The translations under genes and the position numbers were made by a program. From the NCBI GenBank assembly GCA_008360975.2, contig CM039183.1, forward strand, positions 82,558,350 to 82,622,349: 64,000 nt of DNA. The letters run 5' to 3'. The first letter of the stretch is position 1. Each line of letters starts with the position of its first letter. Below are positions 51,386-64,000 of the stretch, piece by piece. Below the pieces are notes generated by a model, which worked only from the letters and a program-made list of their open reading frames with translations, was not told where the DNA came from and did no database searches. The DNA is from Lichenostomus cassidix (Eukaryota; Chordata; Aves; Passeriformes; Meliphagidae).

Positions 51386-54300
51386 ATATTCTTATTTTTT
51401 CATGGTAAGCTGTTCATAAAGAAAATAAGAATAGAATGAAAAGGAAATAGATGAAAAAACCCTTCAGCTTCATAGAATATATGCTTTATGATCATTTATT
51501 TACTGTATTTTAGCAGAATTAAGTGATAAATCTTAATATATACATGCAAAATTGTATCATTTGATAAGAAACAACAGGTGAAAAAATGGGAGAAAAATGG
51601 AACTGGGAAGTAGTGAGTGGAGTAGGGAGCACTAAAATATAGATTTTTTTCTTATCAATGAAATGATCAGCAAGCAGGGTAGTGCCAAAGCTTTTGATCC
51701 ATTCAATAGGACTATTGCTTCATACCTGCATTCAGCATCTCCAGTCTGGGGGAGTTTGTCTGGCTATAGGGTCTGTGGTCTTCCTTCCTGCATACAAAAG
51801 CCAAATACCCCAAAAATTTGCACACAAATTTCTACACTTCTCTTTTGAGATTCAGAGCATACAAACATGCCAGAGCCACTGTGCTCATTGAGACACACTA
51901 ACAAGCAAGCCCAGAGAGATTTGTTCCCAGCCCCCAGTAAAATGTGAAGCTCCCCTCTCTTGCCTCTCAACGCCGAGTGCAGAGTTACATTTGTTTTTCA
52001 GCATACTTTATATTGATCACTTTACTAAAGCAAGAGCATATATACCTACTCAATCCCCCGGGGAACTAAAGGTATATTTTACCTCTAAGGTAGTACCTCT
52101 ACTGCAGTTTCCAATCAGATGTACTTTGTAAACACAATAAGGCCTTGATTTTGAAGTGGAAGTGAGAACAAAAACCATATGTTCCAAATCTGGGACATTT
52201 TTTCCTCTCAATAAACATGAAAAAATCTCAATTCTCTCTAGTACTCACACACACGTATTTAAATAACTCAGTAATGAAAGCCAGGGCCTTGGACTGCAGC
52301 TGACCATTCATCACTGACACTTGGTATCAAATGAATCCATAAACAGATTTTTTCTTCTCATTAAATGCTTTTAAATATAGCTTGTCATAGAAAAGCAGAA
52401 GTGATTCAAGGACAAAACATCCTCCTCTGCCTATTGTCTCTGCTGATGGATTTGTGTCTTTCCCCAAAACCAAACATATTTCATTTATAGCCTAAGAAAT
52501 ATTTACACCAAGATAAAAATCCCACGAGAATTTTCTTGCTTTTCTTTTTGTACTTTAAAACTAATTTTAAAAATTGTCTTCTGTTTCTGCTTGAAACAGT
52601 ATTCTGTGGTATTCCACTTCAAGACAAGCCACTTGTGCTGCACTGCAATCTCTTTTTGTCACAGAAAACTGTAAAATCATTGATTAGCATCTGTGGTACA
52701 GAGCTGATATTATGGATTGCTTTCCTTCACTTTACAAAAACAGCCCCTGCATAACTCCAGTGTTTCTCCCTGTTCCTTCTGTCCTGTAACACCTCACGCC
52801 ACACCAGTCTGGGTGGCCTTAGCCACCTAAGCTCTTCTCTTGCTTGAGTTAGTCCCAGCCAGTTGAAAACACCTTTTGTGTTCCTTTAGAAATCTGTTAA
52901 AAGATACAGGAGATGACAGTGAAGAGAAAAATCATGAGGCAAACATTTGGAAGCCTGGCAGAAATGTTGGCATGGCTCTGATCTGATGCATCAGTTAAGA
53001 CTCAGGTACAAATTACATAAATCAGACAGACCTAGTGAGTAAGGTATATAATGAACACCCCTGTGTGAAATTTGTAGTTGTCATATAAAAGAAAGGATTG
53101 GCAGATTTTCTGCAGTGTTTTGCTACCAAGTTTCCTAATACCCTAGGGCATATCCAGTATTTCTGTTTCCATGTCTTCATCTATCAAAATAGAGTAACAG
53201 CACACAGAGTGAGAACTAAGTTATATACACTCTGAAGCCCTTGGGTAGGAGTTCAGCATTGCTAGTCATAATATATATACAAAATGAGACCTTCCCAAAT
53301 TACTCAGTTCATAAATCTTAATTTTACTTCATCAGCTCCAGACAGGCTGCTTTTTCCCTCTCCTATGATATCATATACACAAAGTCTGTGAACGCAGCTT
53401 GTCTCAGTCACTACAGTAAATGTCTCCTGCCAAATCCCAGGCCATAATCAAAAGCCCAAGTACCAAATGACCTGTGAGGTCTTCTGAAGTCTATTCTGAA
53501 AACTCTTCAGTCTGTCAGAACTCAAAATAAATGAATTAAAGCTACCATGGGTGTATTTATATAAATTAACATCTCTCCTCTCGGCACCTGTCCTAAAAAC
53601 ATGCACAATCTCCTTTAGATACTGCTTCCCTTTCTCCTATTTTCTATCATATCCCTTCTCTCAATGGTCTTGAATTGAAGTTTATACCCCAAATGTAGGA
53701 AATTTTACGCTCAAGAGGTAGAAAATTTTCTCTTGTGTAGCATCAACGATATCTGGGGAATCTGAATAGTAATTTCTCAGCTCAAATCAGGTTAGTTCTG
53801 AACACAGCTTGACCATTTCTCGCTGATTGGGGTCAAGGTTGCTTCTGGATCATCTTTCTTATTATTTCAATCTGGAAGAAGGTGTAGTGAGCACAAAAAA
53901 ATCACAAACATATTTGTTATTTAATTTGTAATGGTAAGAAATTTCTATGAAGTAAAAGGTTCAGCTAAGTATTTTTCTGTAAAGCACAATGCTTTGAAGT
54001 ATAATTCACATACTGGAATATTTTTCATCCCCTTACAGTTTTTGCCTGGGCAGAATTTGGGTCCTGAAAGGGGAGTGTCCGGTGGTTTAGCAGATGGTGT
54101 GTTAGCTCTGCCTCACTACACAGGACACTTCATAAGTTTCTTTGTCACTGTGGAATAACAAAGTACATATTTTCTGGGGCACAGGGTTTCTCCCCGTGAA
54201 CATCTTTTCAGAAATACTTCATTGCCTGGTTTTGTTGCTTATCTTTATGTTGGATATAAAATGCTGACAGTTTCTTAGATTAATGTGAAAGATATAGTCA

Positions 54301-56659
54301 GAAAGTTAATTCTAATAAACTGTTGCCTCATGCTCCCAAAATATCTCATTTTCATATGTCTTATTTTTTTTTTCAACTTTCTTTGGTGAGGCATTCACCA
54401 TCACTTTTCTTTCTGTAACTAATCCTTACCACTTATCTATTTCCCAAACCTCTCCTCCAATGCCATGGCTTGCCTCTCCAGAGTTCTACAGTTTTGCTAC
54501 TACAAAGGTCTATAGGCTTAATGCAGACAAGTAGGTACAAGACGAGAAGGAAACATCTATGTGCCCTGAGAGCAGGTGATGTTTCCTTGGCTGACTGCAG
54601 CTCCTACTGCTATTTGGCCTGTGGAACAGTTGAACACCACTTGTGATTTCTTCCCCGTTCTCCAACCTGTAATTTGTGCCCTCCTGGAAGGTTTGTAGTG
54701 CTGCAGTCTCTCCAGGTCCTCCGAGAGCAGAAGGAAGCTGTGGCTGACTCCATACACATCCTGTTCTGGTATGTTTCCCTGGCAGCCTGGAGATGTGCAG
54801 CCCTATTATACAATCTGTTGTTTCCATGCGTTCCTGTTCCACAAATAGATGTGAGCCATTACTCCAACCCTCCATTTATGACTCGCAATATCTGCCTACA
54901 AAAGGAGATAATAAGCCCCATTTTGAAACAACAGGTGGGTTCAGAGAAGAAAAAGAAAAACTGCACCTTCATTAAAACAGCCCTTATGAGACATCTTTAT
55001 CAACAGGATTATTCCTTCTATGTATTCATATGCATCTTTTGGCCTCACCACTTTGTCAGAATCTGTGCATGGAAAAGGGGACTGAACTCTACCAGGATGC
55101 ACACATGCCATCAGGAGAATGTATTTACTTTATCTAAGTTATAAATTCTGTCCTCTCTTATATCACTAACTTGATTAGTAAGGGGTCAAAGATGAGAAGT
55201 GATGGCCTTTGGTGATAGAACCCAGCTTGATTTTAGGTTTATAGGTCATGCACACAGTGTTGGCAGTTAGCAGTAAACATTTCTTATTGTAAAAGGACAA
55301 AAAAATTTGATGTGGAAGTCACTGAGTGATAAAACACACAGAATTTCTAAAGGCTATTTACAGTCACTTTTCAGTCTGGAAATATACATTAAACCATTTC
55401 CTCCTCTCATCAGCAATTAAAAAGCCGAAAACGGGGCATAAGGTTTGGTTTCTGTTGGTGTACTACTATACATAAATGGACTTTGTATTTGGTATTTGTA
55501 TTTGTGTATTTGGTAAGGAAAGAGAAATTCAATTTTGTGTGTCAGAAGCACGAATGAATAGAAAAAAACTTATGAGAAATAATTATAACAAGAATGCCCA
55601 CAAGATGCACAGTTGTACTGAGAAGAACACTAAAAAAGCTGTGAAATGCCAGCTTGTATTGTACCTATATATGCACTTCCAGTTACTTGCCTGAACTTAC
55701 TCATGCATTGATTGTAGGAGTAATTAAATTCTAAAGCTTACCTCTACTGTAAACATACAGTTTTCCTACCATGTTAGAATTCAAAATCAGAAGCCCAGGA
55801 ACCATAAAATGGCACTATACTCTTGTCCTTTACTCTTGATCAATCATCATAAAACAGATTTCTGACAAAGGACAGATTTAGCAGTCAAACTCCGAATTTA
55901 CTGCATTTGTTCCTGCCCATCCCTTCTCATTTAAAAAAAATCTAACTCCATAAATGAGATTGGACTTCCAGGGAAGCCTTGCATGTCTGAAATCAGAAAG
56001 TAGCCAGAGGATGAAATTAAGCATGAGTATGTTATGAAGACTATTCCTGTTATTACTGTTGCTATCTAATAGGAAGACTGAGAGAAGGAATCATTTGTTT
56101 CTTGGTATTCAATTTCCCCCCATATGAAAAATAGCAAGAAGTGAGAGTGTATCTTACATGGCATAATTTATATTACAGAAAACCATCTTCACAGGAAACC
56201 CTTATAAATAGAAATTTAACTAATAGAACATAAAGATAAGTTATAATATTTTTCTAGAAAATGTGGTTTCTTTCATTACTACTTTGTTTCCAGAGAGTAC
56301 AATCAATTTTATAAGCCAAATATGCTTTTGTGTGCCTCAGAAGATTTTGAAAGTTTCCAAGCTCTTAGCTTTTCTTCCTCTTTTTCAAATATACCTACAT
56401 GTACAGTACAGGTGTTCATGTTACTGGAATAGATGCAGTGACGTGACTTTTTTTTGTTCAAGATTCTTCAAACTCTTTTCTGAACACTGATTATAGAGCC
56501 TGATGTGTTCTGGTATCATTCACCAGATGGCTAAACAGAGGACAGCAAAGAAAGATGGAACAGTCAAAAAGATTTCTGCAACTAAGCTTGATACATCTCC
56601 CTGAGCTATTAGATCCTGCCTTTGTATCTTTGCTGCAATGTCACTCTCTGGCTCCCCTT

Positions 56660-56715
56660 TAAAAATTTATGTTTATCTGTATTATTTTAACATATAAAAA
56701 TTTATGTTATCTGTA
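56660..56715. repeat. Direct duplication, about 21-bp unit
   Basis: TAAAAATTTATGTTTATCTG at 56660-56679 recurs as TAAAAATTTATGTTATCTG at 56695-56713 with loss of one T, offset by 35 bases. Confidence 0.8.
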
Positions 56716-57230
56716 CAATCCCATCTTTAACAGTTTTACATAGACTGTCTAGACCAGACTCGTTTGAGGGGGCCAGAGGGTATTGTCACAATATTTTTTA
56801 TAAATCTCTGCTCAATTGTAACTCCTCCCCTGCATTTCAGCAATCAAATATGAAGGTGAAGTTGCCATTTACAGTTTTATGAAATGAATTTATGAACAAA
56901 AAATAAAGGACTGCCATGCTTTGCTCCAAGGGACTTTACTCACAAAAAGCATGTTCTGCTGAAGTTAATGGTAACAGCTGCTTTCCTGGTCAGACAGAAA
57001 GCCTAGGATTAATAGTTACGGGCTTTAAAGTAATTGGTGAATTTCTGGTTCTACCCAAATCAATGGCGAATCTCCAAGTGGAGTGTGGGATTTGTCCTTT
57101 TAGGAGCAGAGATGTAGCACATGAACAACTGGAGTTAATTCCCGATTATATCTTATCAGAAGCATTAATAGAGTCAGTTTCTTCAGACTAGACTGTAAAC
57201 CCTCCTTTCAGCTCCCCAGTTCCACACATG

Positions 57231-57305
57231 TCATAGAACCATTGAATAGTTTGGGTTGCAAGGGACATTTAAAAGTCATCTAGTCCAAACCCCAATACAA
57301 TGCCC
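57231..57305 (-). mobile_element. CR1 LINE extreme 3' tail, minus orientation
   Basis: The plus strand reads TCATAGAACCATTGAATAGT then TTGGGTTGCAAGGGACATTT, AAAGTCATCTAGTCCAAACC and CCAATACAATGCC. This is the reversed CR1 terminus (octamers, then the 'TTGGGTTGGAAGGGACCTTTAAAG' block). Only about 75 bases are present, moderately diverged. Confidence 0.9.
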
Positions 57306-60300
57306 TAAAGGCAAAAATGCACACTCTTATCTGTTTGTGGCTGTAAAATACAGTCCTGTTCTTCATAATAAAGTCTACTAATCCCCTTCCAAAATGTTTT
57401 TGAAATACTTATGCCAGCAAGCATTGCAATACTGCATTCCGGCTTAAGCTTGCAAAGTGAAAAATCACTTATCCAGTTTTGCTTTGTTTCTAGTGACTTT
57501 CTAACCTGATATGTTCACTATATGTTAAGCTGAAAGTTTGGAAGAGGCATAATTCCTCAGGATCCACAAAGATCAATATCAGTCAATTAAAGCTAGTCGT
57601 AGTCTAACAAAAATATAATGAACAATCTTCTAAAGTGTTAAACATCCTAAAAATCTTAATTTTTCTTTATGAAGTAAGATACACAAGATATCACCTAAAC
57701 CAACAGTAAATATAATGGAAGTGCTGTGGCAGAAGCAGTAATTGTTGCTTTGGACAGTGTTTGTAAACAAGAATCAGCAAAATGCTTAAAATAAGCAGTA
57801 TGGTTAACACGTAAAATGACATTGCTTAGCAGTCTAAGCTGTACTAAAGGATGGCTTCAACATTTAGTAGCACACAGCCTTTCAGTGAGTCTTAGATTCT
57901 TAGATTCAGTGTCTAATTTTGAAAGCAGAATTTTGGATTTGTTTCAAGTCACTTAAACAAGTAAGTTGTCTAAGTTTATTCTCACTGAAAGTTATCCCAG
58001 AAGCAGACAAGCTGAATGTCGAGCACCCAGCAGCAACACTGCATCAGTTGGTGAGTATTTTGTGAAGTTCTCCCTCAAATAAAATGACGGTGACCCACAG
58101 TGAAGGTTCAGCCTAAGTAAAAACTGCAGTAAGAAACTCAGAATGCCTTTACTTTATTTATTTCATTTTTAAGAATTAACGATTTAAAGATCAAGGGCCA
58201 GCCTCTGTCCCATGTGCTGTGTGCAGAACTCCCACTGTTGTCAGAGGGAGTATCACAAACATATCTGAGGCAGAATGTGACCTTTTTATGCACATAGCCT
58301 TTTTGGGTAACGTCAATATTTCAAAATTGACTAACAATTAGATTTACATGAAGGGCAGCTTTGATGAAATAGCTAATAAGGAACAGAACATTGTGCTGAC
58401 CTTCAGGGTGAATACTATCTCTTGTTAGCAAATTGTTCAATGAATTGAAATCACGAATCTCAACAGATTTATTTTGTCATATAAACTGCTAGTACTGTGG
58501 TGACTATAAAATACATATGTTGATTCTATAAGGATGAAATAAAGAAATGGGGATTTTGCGTAGATTAGAAGAAAAAAGCAACCAAGAAAATTATAACAGT
58601 CCACATGATGAAGACTGTAAAGGAATAGTTCTAACTGGGAAAAACCCATATTCCTTCATTCTTTCAAATGTAAAATTGCTAATCAACAAATAAATCCAAT
58701 TCTAAGTAGCAACAGGAGCTTGGAACTCAAATTATGTGCATACTGTGAATTGCACTCCTACACCACCTTTATCCTGAGCCAACCGACAGTATCCTATTAA
58801 CATCTATTAGCAGTTTGACAAGCTTTCATGCATGTACTATTAGTATTTCAGCAAATGATTATGTAATGGAAATATAAAACAACATTCACAAAGGGGACAG
58901 ATTATGTATGTTCTAAAGAAAACTTAAAATATTACCAGAATACATCTAATTTTAAAGATTTAAAAGCCAAACTTTATTAAAAGCACATTTGCAAAGATAA
59001 AGTCCTTATGATAAACAGAGGTATTATAATTATTATTTTCCTTGATGGACCTTTCTTTTATAGTAATTGTTCAGCATAAATAGTCATAATTTACAGCAGA
59101 TACCAACACAGCAGTGTGCTCAAGTACACTCTAAGAGTCCCAACAGAGCCAATGGCTTAGACATACTTCTCATCAATCATACCTACTGTGTCCTCTTTTG
59201 TGATAGCTTAAATTACATGTCTGAAAAGACATGGAAATGGAAATGATATACAGTGTGAGCATCTTATCACAAAAGTTAAGAAAATGTTGCTCCAGGTGCT
59301 AGTAGGAAGAGAAGGGGGTAGGGCTCATTCTCTTGTTTTCTCAGCCAACCAATACCTGCTGGACCCTGAGTTCACAGCTGGAAGGAGCAAGAGATCAAAA
59401 ACTTGGGTGGGAAATACCCAGTGCTCTTAGAGCCATTGATGAGAGGAGCATGGGGAGGTGGGTGCCAGTTCAAATCACAAATCACATAATCCTGAATTGC
59501 ACAGCTCCTCTTTTCAGCCTAACTTTATATTAATGTTTAATTAAAGTCAAAATAAATGTGGAATTTGTTGAACTGACACCCATTTTACTGCATCAATCAC
59601 AATATAAGCTTGAAATAAAGGATTTATTCAGGATGCAAGCTATGAATTCAATTATCTTTGTCACAGAATGTTCAATGAATAAATCTGGCAACATGTTTGG
59701 CACAGAGTTTTCCTTTTAAAAAGACAAAATGGTAAAATCCTTATGTAGGGGTTTTCCATTAGGAAAGCCCAAATGGACTGTCAGTATAATGTAGAACATT
59801 GTTTACTTAATGCAAGAACCAGCACCCAGGAGAAAGGAGAGCTTTTTAAAAAGCCCTTTAGTGGACCAATGGCAGAGCTAGCAACAAGAGAAAAGAAGAA
59901 ATCCCAAGTTAAAAATCGTATTACACCAAATTTTAGAATTTACAGGCATTTTTTTGGGTGAAATTCTGCCTCACCTTTGTGTTTACTTATCTCTTTCCCT
60001 TCTGGCTGACTTGGGCATCTCTGCTAATAGTCTGATTGCCAGAGCACAGGTTAGCTCCAGCTCACACACCCCAGCTCAGATGGGTGTAGCTCCTGCCTTC
60101 AGAAAGATGTGCTGACTCTTGGTGAGGTCCATGTGCCCAGGCACAGCATCTCACCAAGGCAGCCACGAGGCTTTTAGACCAGAGCTGCCTTCTGTGCAGC
60201 CAGATTGGAACATGGGCCAGAAAAAATTGGGATTTGTCAGTACCAGTCTGCCAATGCTGTGGGATTCTGCATAGAGTGAAAAGTGGTATTAATGCACATA

Positions 60301-60952
60301 TCCTATGGCAAGTGACAAAGCACAGACAGGGTTAATATTGCTGCCCACTTCAACAACTACAGCCCTCAGCAGTAACAAGTGATGTCCCAGCTCCAGAGAC
60401 ATCTTCACAAACAACATAAAGCTGTTCATGATAAGACATGACAGTGCAAATATTCTTGGAGAATACTGAAAGCTATATTCCAACAGATGCATGGAAAGAG
60501 TATATAAATGTTTCCCAAGATCTCATCTAAGACCAGAGCTTGGCCTCCCTGGGTCGTGGGCTTCTACATTCCTAGGATGCCTAGGCATGAGAAGGCCATG
60601 ACTGCAACAGCTATGTAACCACCACATATCCCCACTTGCTGAGAGTATTTTGGAGATCTGACTGGAACAGCCTGGACTTATAAAAATAAGGGATTTGCAC
60701 TGAGATAGTGCATGACCCATCTATGGAGGACAAAATCACCATACAAATATCAAACCACATAAATCACAGAGATGACTAACCATTCCCATCTACCTTCTGA
60801 AGATAAAGCAATTTATAGAACACAAAAGTAATCCCATGCAGTCAGGATGTCAACGGAGAGGAGAAAAGTACTTAAAATACATATCTCAGATCAAAAAACC
60901 AATATGTGATCTGATATCTTTGGTTTTTCAAGTGGCTCTAGATTTATTGAAG
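57306..60952. other. Unique non-coding sequence
   Basis: No gene recognised. The stretch 58195-58250 (AGGGCCAGCCTCTGTCC and ACTCCCACTGTTGTCAGAGG) faintly resembles another old sauropsid palindromic repeat. The stretch 60.0-60.25 kb is GC-richer without recognisable content. Confidence 0.45.
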
Positions 60953-60992
60953 CAGATTCTCATCTGAAGTAAATCAACATCCTTCATTAAAT
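60953..60992 (+). repeat. Old interspersed repeat fragment, second copy of the 1.07 kb motif
   Basis: CAGATTCTCATCTGAAGTAA and ATCAACATCCTTCATTAAATC align without gaps to 1071-1110, same orientation. Two copies 60 kb apart with no similarity outside show this is a dispersed repeat. The likely family is an old sauropsid MITE-like element, by inference. Confidence 0.4.
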
Positions 60993-62279
60993 CAATTAGC
61001 AGTGTTTTCCTGATTCTCATTAGATGCTTACTGGGCTGCTGCAATGCCTGAGGTCAGGAAGCACTAGGGAAGTCTCAGGAGGACCCACATTGCTGTTAGG
61101 AGACTTCCTGCTCCCCGAACAGACAGAAGCTACTGCTCAAGAAAGAGCAGATATCCTTGTGAAAGGTGCTTATATTTAATGTTTATGGGAGAAACATGGA
61201 TTCTTAGAGTTAATGTGTAGTTCTTCTTTGGGGTGGGAGGAAGTGAAATTAAGTATGAATCAGCCAAATTAATTTTTAGGTTCTGGGGGTTTTGCACTGG
61301 ATGACAAAACAAGCCAGCTAAGTAGCAAAGATTAAATAAAGACTTTTAAATTTGGCTTATCAGCCATGACCATTGACAGTAATACAACTTTGATCCATAA
61401 AAGTTGAATAAAACTTTAGAGCTTCACATGACATTAAAATTATCTCTGTGAAGAGCTTCTCCAGAGGCTAAAAAATAGTGCTTGTTTCATAGTGCTCTGC
61501 AACACTTCAAAGCAAGGACTTCCACAAATAAATGCTTCTGATACGTGGTTTTCAATTTCACCTGATTTTGCATTTGGTAGATGCTGAGGTTAAACACCTA
61601 CAGATTTTAAAGCAAACAAAGAAACCAAAGCCAAGACTGGTCTTTGGGATGAAAAAGTAGGGCCACTTCAGCAGAGGTAGGTAACGTCGAGTTTAACAAA
61701 CCAATCAACCAACCAACCAACAAGAGATAATAGGCCAGAGTTAGAAAAGTATGACTTCTGTCTGAAACTGGGTCAGTGATTTCTGAAACTTTGGTCTAGT
61801 GACACATACCTGGTTAGGTACCATCACAGTTTAAAAATATTTATAAAAGATAGAGGATTATTATCAGTTTACAGAAGGAACTTTAACAGGTGTCTGTCCT
61901 TCCCTTGAATGTGCCAGCTCAGCTGCATGGCTTGTTTCTTTCTTTATTCCCCCAGCCAAGCTCTTTCAGCTTTCCAGGTATCTGATCAAGCAGTTTTATT
62001 TGCAGTTTACAGAAAAAATGAGAATATAAGAAACTTAAAACCTGTCTTTCCATCACTCAACTTTCAAATAGAATAAATCTCGAGAGCAAATTTGTTTTGG
62101 GTACAGCGTTCTCTCTTCTGATTCACTGACCATGAAATTCTCATCCTGTCAGGATCAAGATCTGTATTTCTCTCTGTATTGCAGCACATCTGTTGAACCA
62201 GACAAGCCAAGTTGTCACTGCTAACTTAAACTTTTATTTCTTCTATCCAAGTTGTTAAAGAGGGCTTTTAACTAAATTT
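60993..62279. other. Unique non-coding sequence
   Basis: No gene recognised. A short (AACC)n tract lies at 61699-61723. Confidence 0.5.
61699..61723. repeat. Short (CAAC)n microsatellite
   Basis: AACCAATCAACCAACCAACC followed by AACA, about five imperfect tetramers. Confidence 0.85.
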
Positions 62280-62940
62280 GACAAGGGAGGGGAACCTCAG
62301 TCCATCCCACTACAACCAGTTTGATGCCAGAGCCAACCACAGATGCCCAGAGGCTGGAAAGGGATAGCAGGTCAGCAGGAGCACCTGTAGAGAAGCATAA
62401 AGGAATCCCAGCCAGTAAGTCAGATTTATCAGGGCCCCAGACTAAATGCTTCTGTGCAAACACATGCAGCACAGGGAATAAAAAGGAGGAGTTAGAGGTG
62501 TGCAGAACCACCATCTTATTGACTCCACATAAGAAGGGCATGCACCTGTGAGAGTGGGTTCAGAAGAGGGCCACAAAGATGATCAGAGGGTGGGAGCACC
62601 TCTCCTGTGGAAACAGGCTGAGAGGGTTGAGGTTATTCAGCCTGGGGAATAGAAGGGTCCAGTGAGAGCTTATATAGCAGCCTTCCAGCACCTAACAGGG
62701 GTATATGAGCTGAAGGAGGGTAGATTTAGATTAGATATTAGGAAGAAATTCTCAACTGTGAGGATGGCAAGGCACTAGAACAGGTTGCCCAGGGAAGTTG
62801 TGGATGCCCCATCCCTGGAAGTGTTCAAGGCCAGGTTTGATGGAGCACTGAGGACCCTGATCTAGTGGAAGGTGTCCTTGACTGTGGCAGGGGGCTTGGC
62901 ACTAGATGATCCAGGGTTCCTAATAATTTAAACCTTGTAA
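62280..62940 (+). mobile_element. Internally deleted CR1 LINE, plus orientation
   Basis: Two separate parts of a CR1 lie next to each other. At 62440-62502 the plus frame reads TKCFCANTCSTGNKKEELEV, which resembles the beginning of the CR1 ORF2 endonuclease domain (a 'KCLYTNA.SMGNKQEELE' type motif). From 62546 the sequence jumps to the 3' part: GGTTCAGAAGAGGGCCACAA, AGATGATCAGAGGGTGGGAG, then the block TTAGGAAGAAATTCTCAACT, 'GGTTGCCCAGGGAAGTTGTG', and 'TAGTGGAAGGTGTCCTTGAC', fading after GATGATCCAGGG at about 62925. The rest of the endonuclease and most of the reverse transcriptase are missing. The terminal octamers are lost. The 5' boundary near 62280 is uncertain because sequence upstream of ORF2 is poorly conserved. 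Confidence 0.88.
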
Positions 62941-63940
62941 AAGTACTCATGCTGTAGGTGTTATACTGGTTGCAAAGTAAATATTTATGAAAGTATATAT
63001 TCCTTTGGTAATAAATAAATCAATAAATCCATTAGAATATTTTCTCTATAATAAAAAATAGATAAAGGTCTAATACAAATTCAGTTCATTTACCTACAGT
63101 TAGATACATATTTAATTCTCAGTATTTTAATTTAAATTTAATTTTAGTGTGTCTTTTTGGTTGGTTTGGTTGTTTTTTTAATGTATTACCAGTAGCTACA
63201 ATGTAAGAAAAACCTGAAATTCATCTTTGCTCTTCTCAAGGGATACAGCTGAATAGTAGTTCAGTCTGGAGTTCTAATGTGACAGAAATGGACCTGTAAA
63301 TGAGCTATATCCATAAGACAAGACAGCAGCACCCTGAAAAATATACAGCAGGCTTCAGAAGCCCTTTTTGGAGGGTTAAATTACAAAACAAGTGTCTATC
63401 AATCTGATGATGTTTTTATAAATTTATTTTTTTTAAATTTTGTGAAAGAGGAAAGATTTCTGTATAACCTCTCCTTCATGAAGGATGATGTAGCCAGCCA
63501 ACGAGAGTGGCTGATTTGTTACCCTTTGCCATGGCTTTGCTTGTTTCTGCAGTCTAACAGGCTTCAAGCTCTTAAATGAATTGATTTGGGCTCTGCAGTT
63601 CAGTGGGGAATTATGTCATCTACTTTGCTGTTACTGTTGCACACAGCTAATACTGTATTTCACCATCTTACCAGATGACTAACATCAGGTTTGCTTACAT
63701 CAATTCAGAAAATTATTTAGCTTTTGAAGGTTGTTTTTCTGATTGAACAGCCTGGGCTTTGATTGACCTCTTGGCAACAGCTTTAGAATCTACCTTTTCT
63801 TGCATGGAAGTTTCTTCTCAGATGAACTTCTCAAAGGTCTGAACATGAAAAGTCATATTTTGGTTCCTTAGTCACATGAAAACTGGAAAGTGCTCCTTGC
63901 AATAGGCTTCCAGATACTATCTTAATATTTACAAATAGAA
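62941..63940. other. Unique AT-rich non-coding sequence
   Basis: Nothing recognisable. Confidence 0.5.
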
Positions 63941-63962
63941 ATGTCCATGTCCATGCCCATGC

Positions 63963-63986
<24 letters not shown>
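63941..63986. repeat. Short (CATGTC)n tract followed by 23-base poly(A)
   Basis: ATGTCCATGTCCATGCCCATG at 63941-63961 is about three and a half hexamer copies, followed by 23 consecutive A residues at 63964-63986, then GAAAAAAG. The A-run could be the tail of a retrocopy or a simple mononucleotide repeat; no retrogene is recognised upstream. Confidence 0.8.
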
Positions 63987-63993
<7 letters not shown>

Positions 63994-64000
63994 GTGCATA

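Larger units (their letters stand above)
49269..57230. other. Unique non-coding sequence
   Basis: No gene recognised in about 8 kb. At 54.56-54.85 kb a GC-richer patch is open in several frames at once (minus 54510-54875, plus 54674-55144) but shows no domain. A palindrome at 51361-51385 and a duplication at 56660-56715 are listed separately. No interspersed repeats recognised. Confidence 0.45.

Overview
This window looks like non-coding nuclear DNA from a bird, probably intergenic or from a very large intron. The assignment rests on eight fragments of CR1, the dominant LINE of sauropsid genomes. These carry the bird-type 3' end (copies of ATTCTRTG after a 'CCCTTCCAACCCAAA' stretch) and partial reverse-transcriptase and endonuclease reading frames. 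I also see one MIR-like SINE relic and two copies of an old 40-base motif that resembles repeats common to birds, turtles and crocodilians. The sequence is AT-rich by eye, CpG-poor and poor in simple repeats. I found no bacterial features, no rRNA, no tRNA and no CRISPR array.

Layout. 1-4365: unique AT-rich DNA with an old repeat fragment near 1.07 kb. 4.37-5.46 kb: a minus-oriented CR1 with part of the reverse transcriptase. 5.5-14.5 kb: unique DNA with a perfect 14-bp inverted repeat at 8.0 kb and an unrecognised 154-codon ATG ORF near 13.2 kb. 14.48-15.29 kb: a plus-oriented CR1. 15.3-24.1 kb: a MIR-like relic (15.8 kb), a hexamer microsatellite (18.4 kb) and the best conserved-non-coding candidates (20.7-21.7 kb). 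24.1-27.4 kb: four CR1 fragments in both orientations. 27.4-57.2 kb: nearly 30 kb almost free of recognisable interspersed repeats, with an 11-mer minisatellite at 36.1 kb and a group of exon-like stretches at 46.1, 47.2-47.5 and 49.0-49.3 kb. 57.2 kb: a short CR1 tail. 62.28-62.94 kb: an internally deleted CR1 joining the endonuclease start to the 3' end. The window ends in a 23-base poly(A) run.

I can identify no protein-coding gene with confidence. Most open frames are chance ORFs, CR1 shadows or frames through simple repeats. The best candidates for real function are short and need comparison with other genomes: the 20.7-21.7 kb block with homeodomain-like motifs, and the 49.0-49.3 kb stretch, which reads like protein on both strands and has plausible splice sites.
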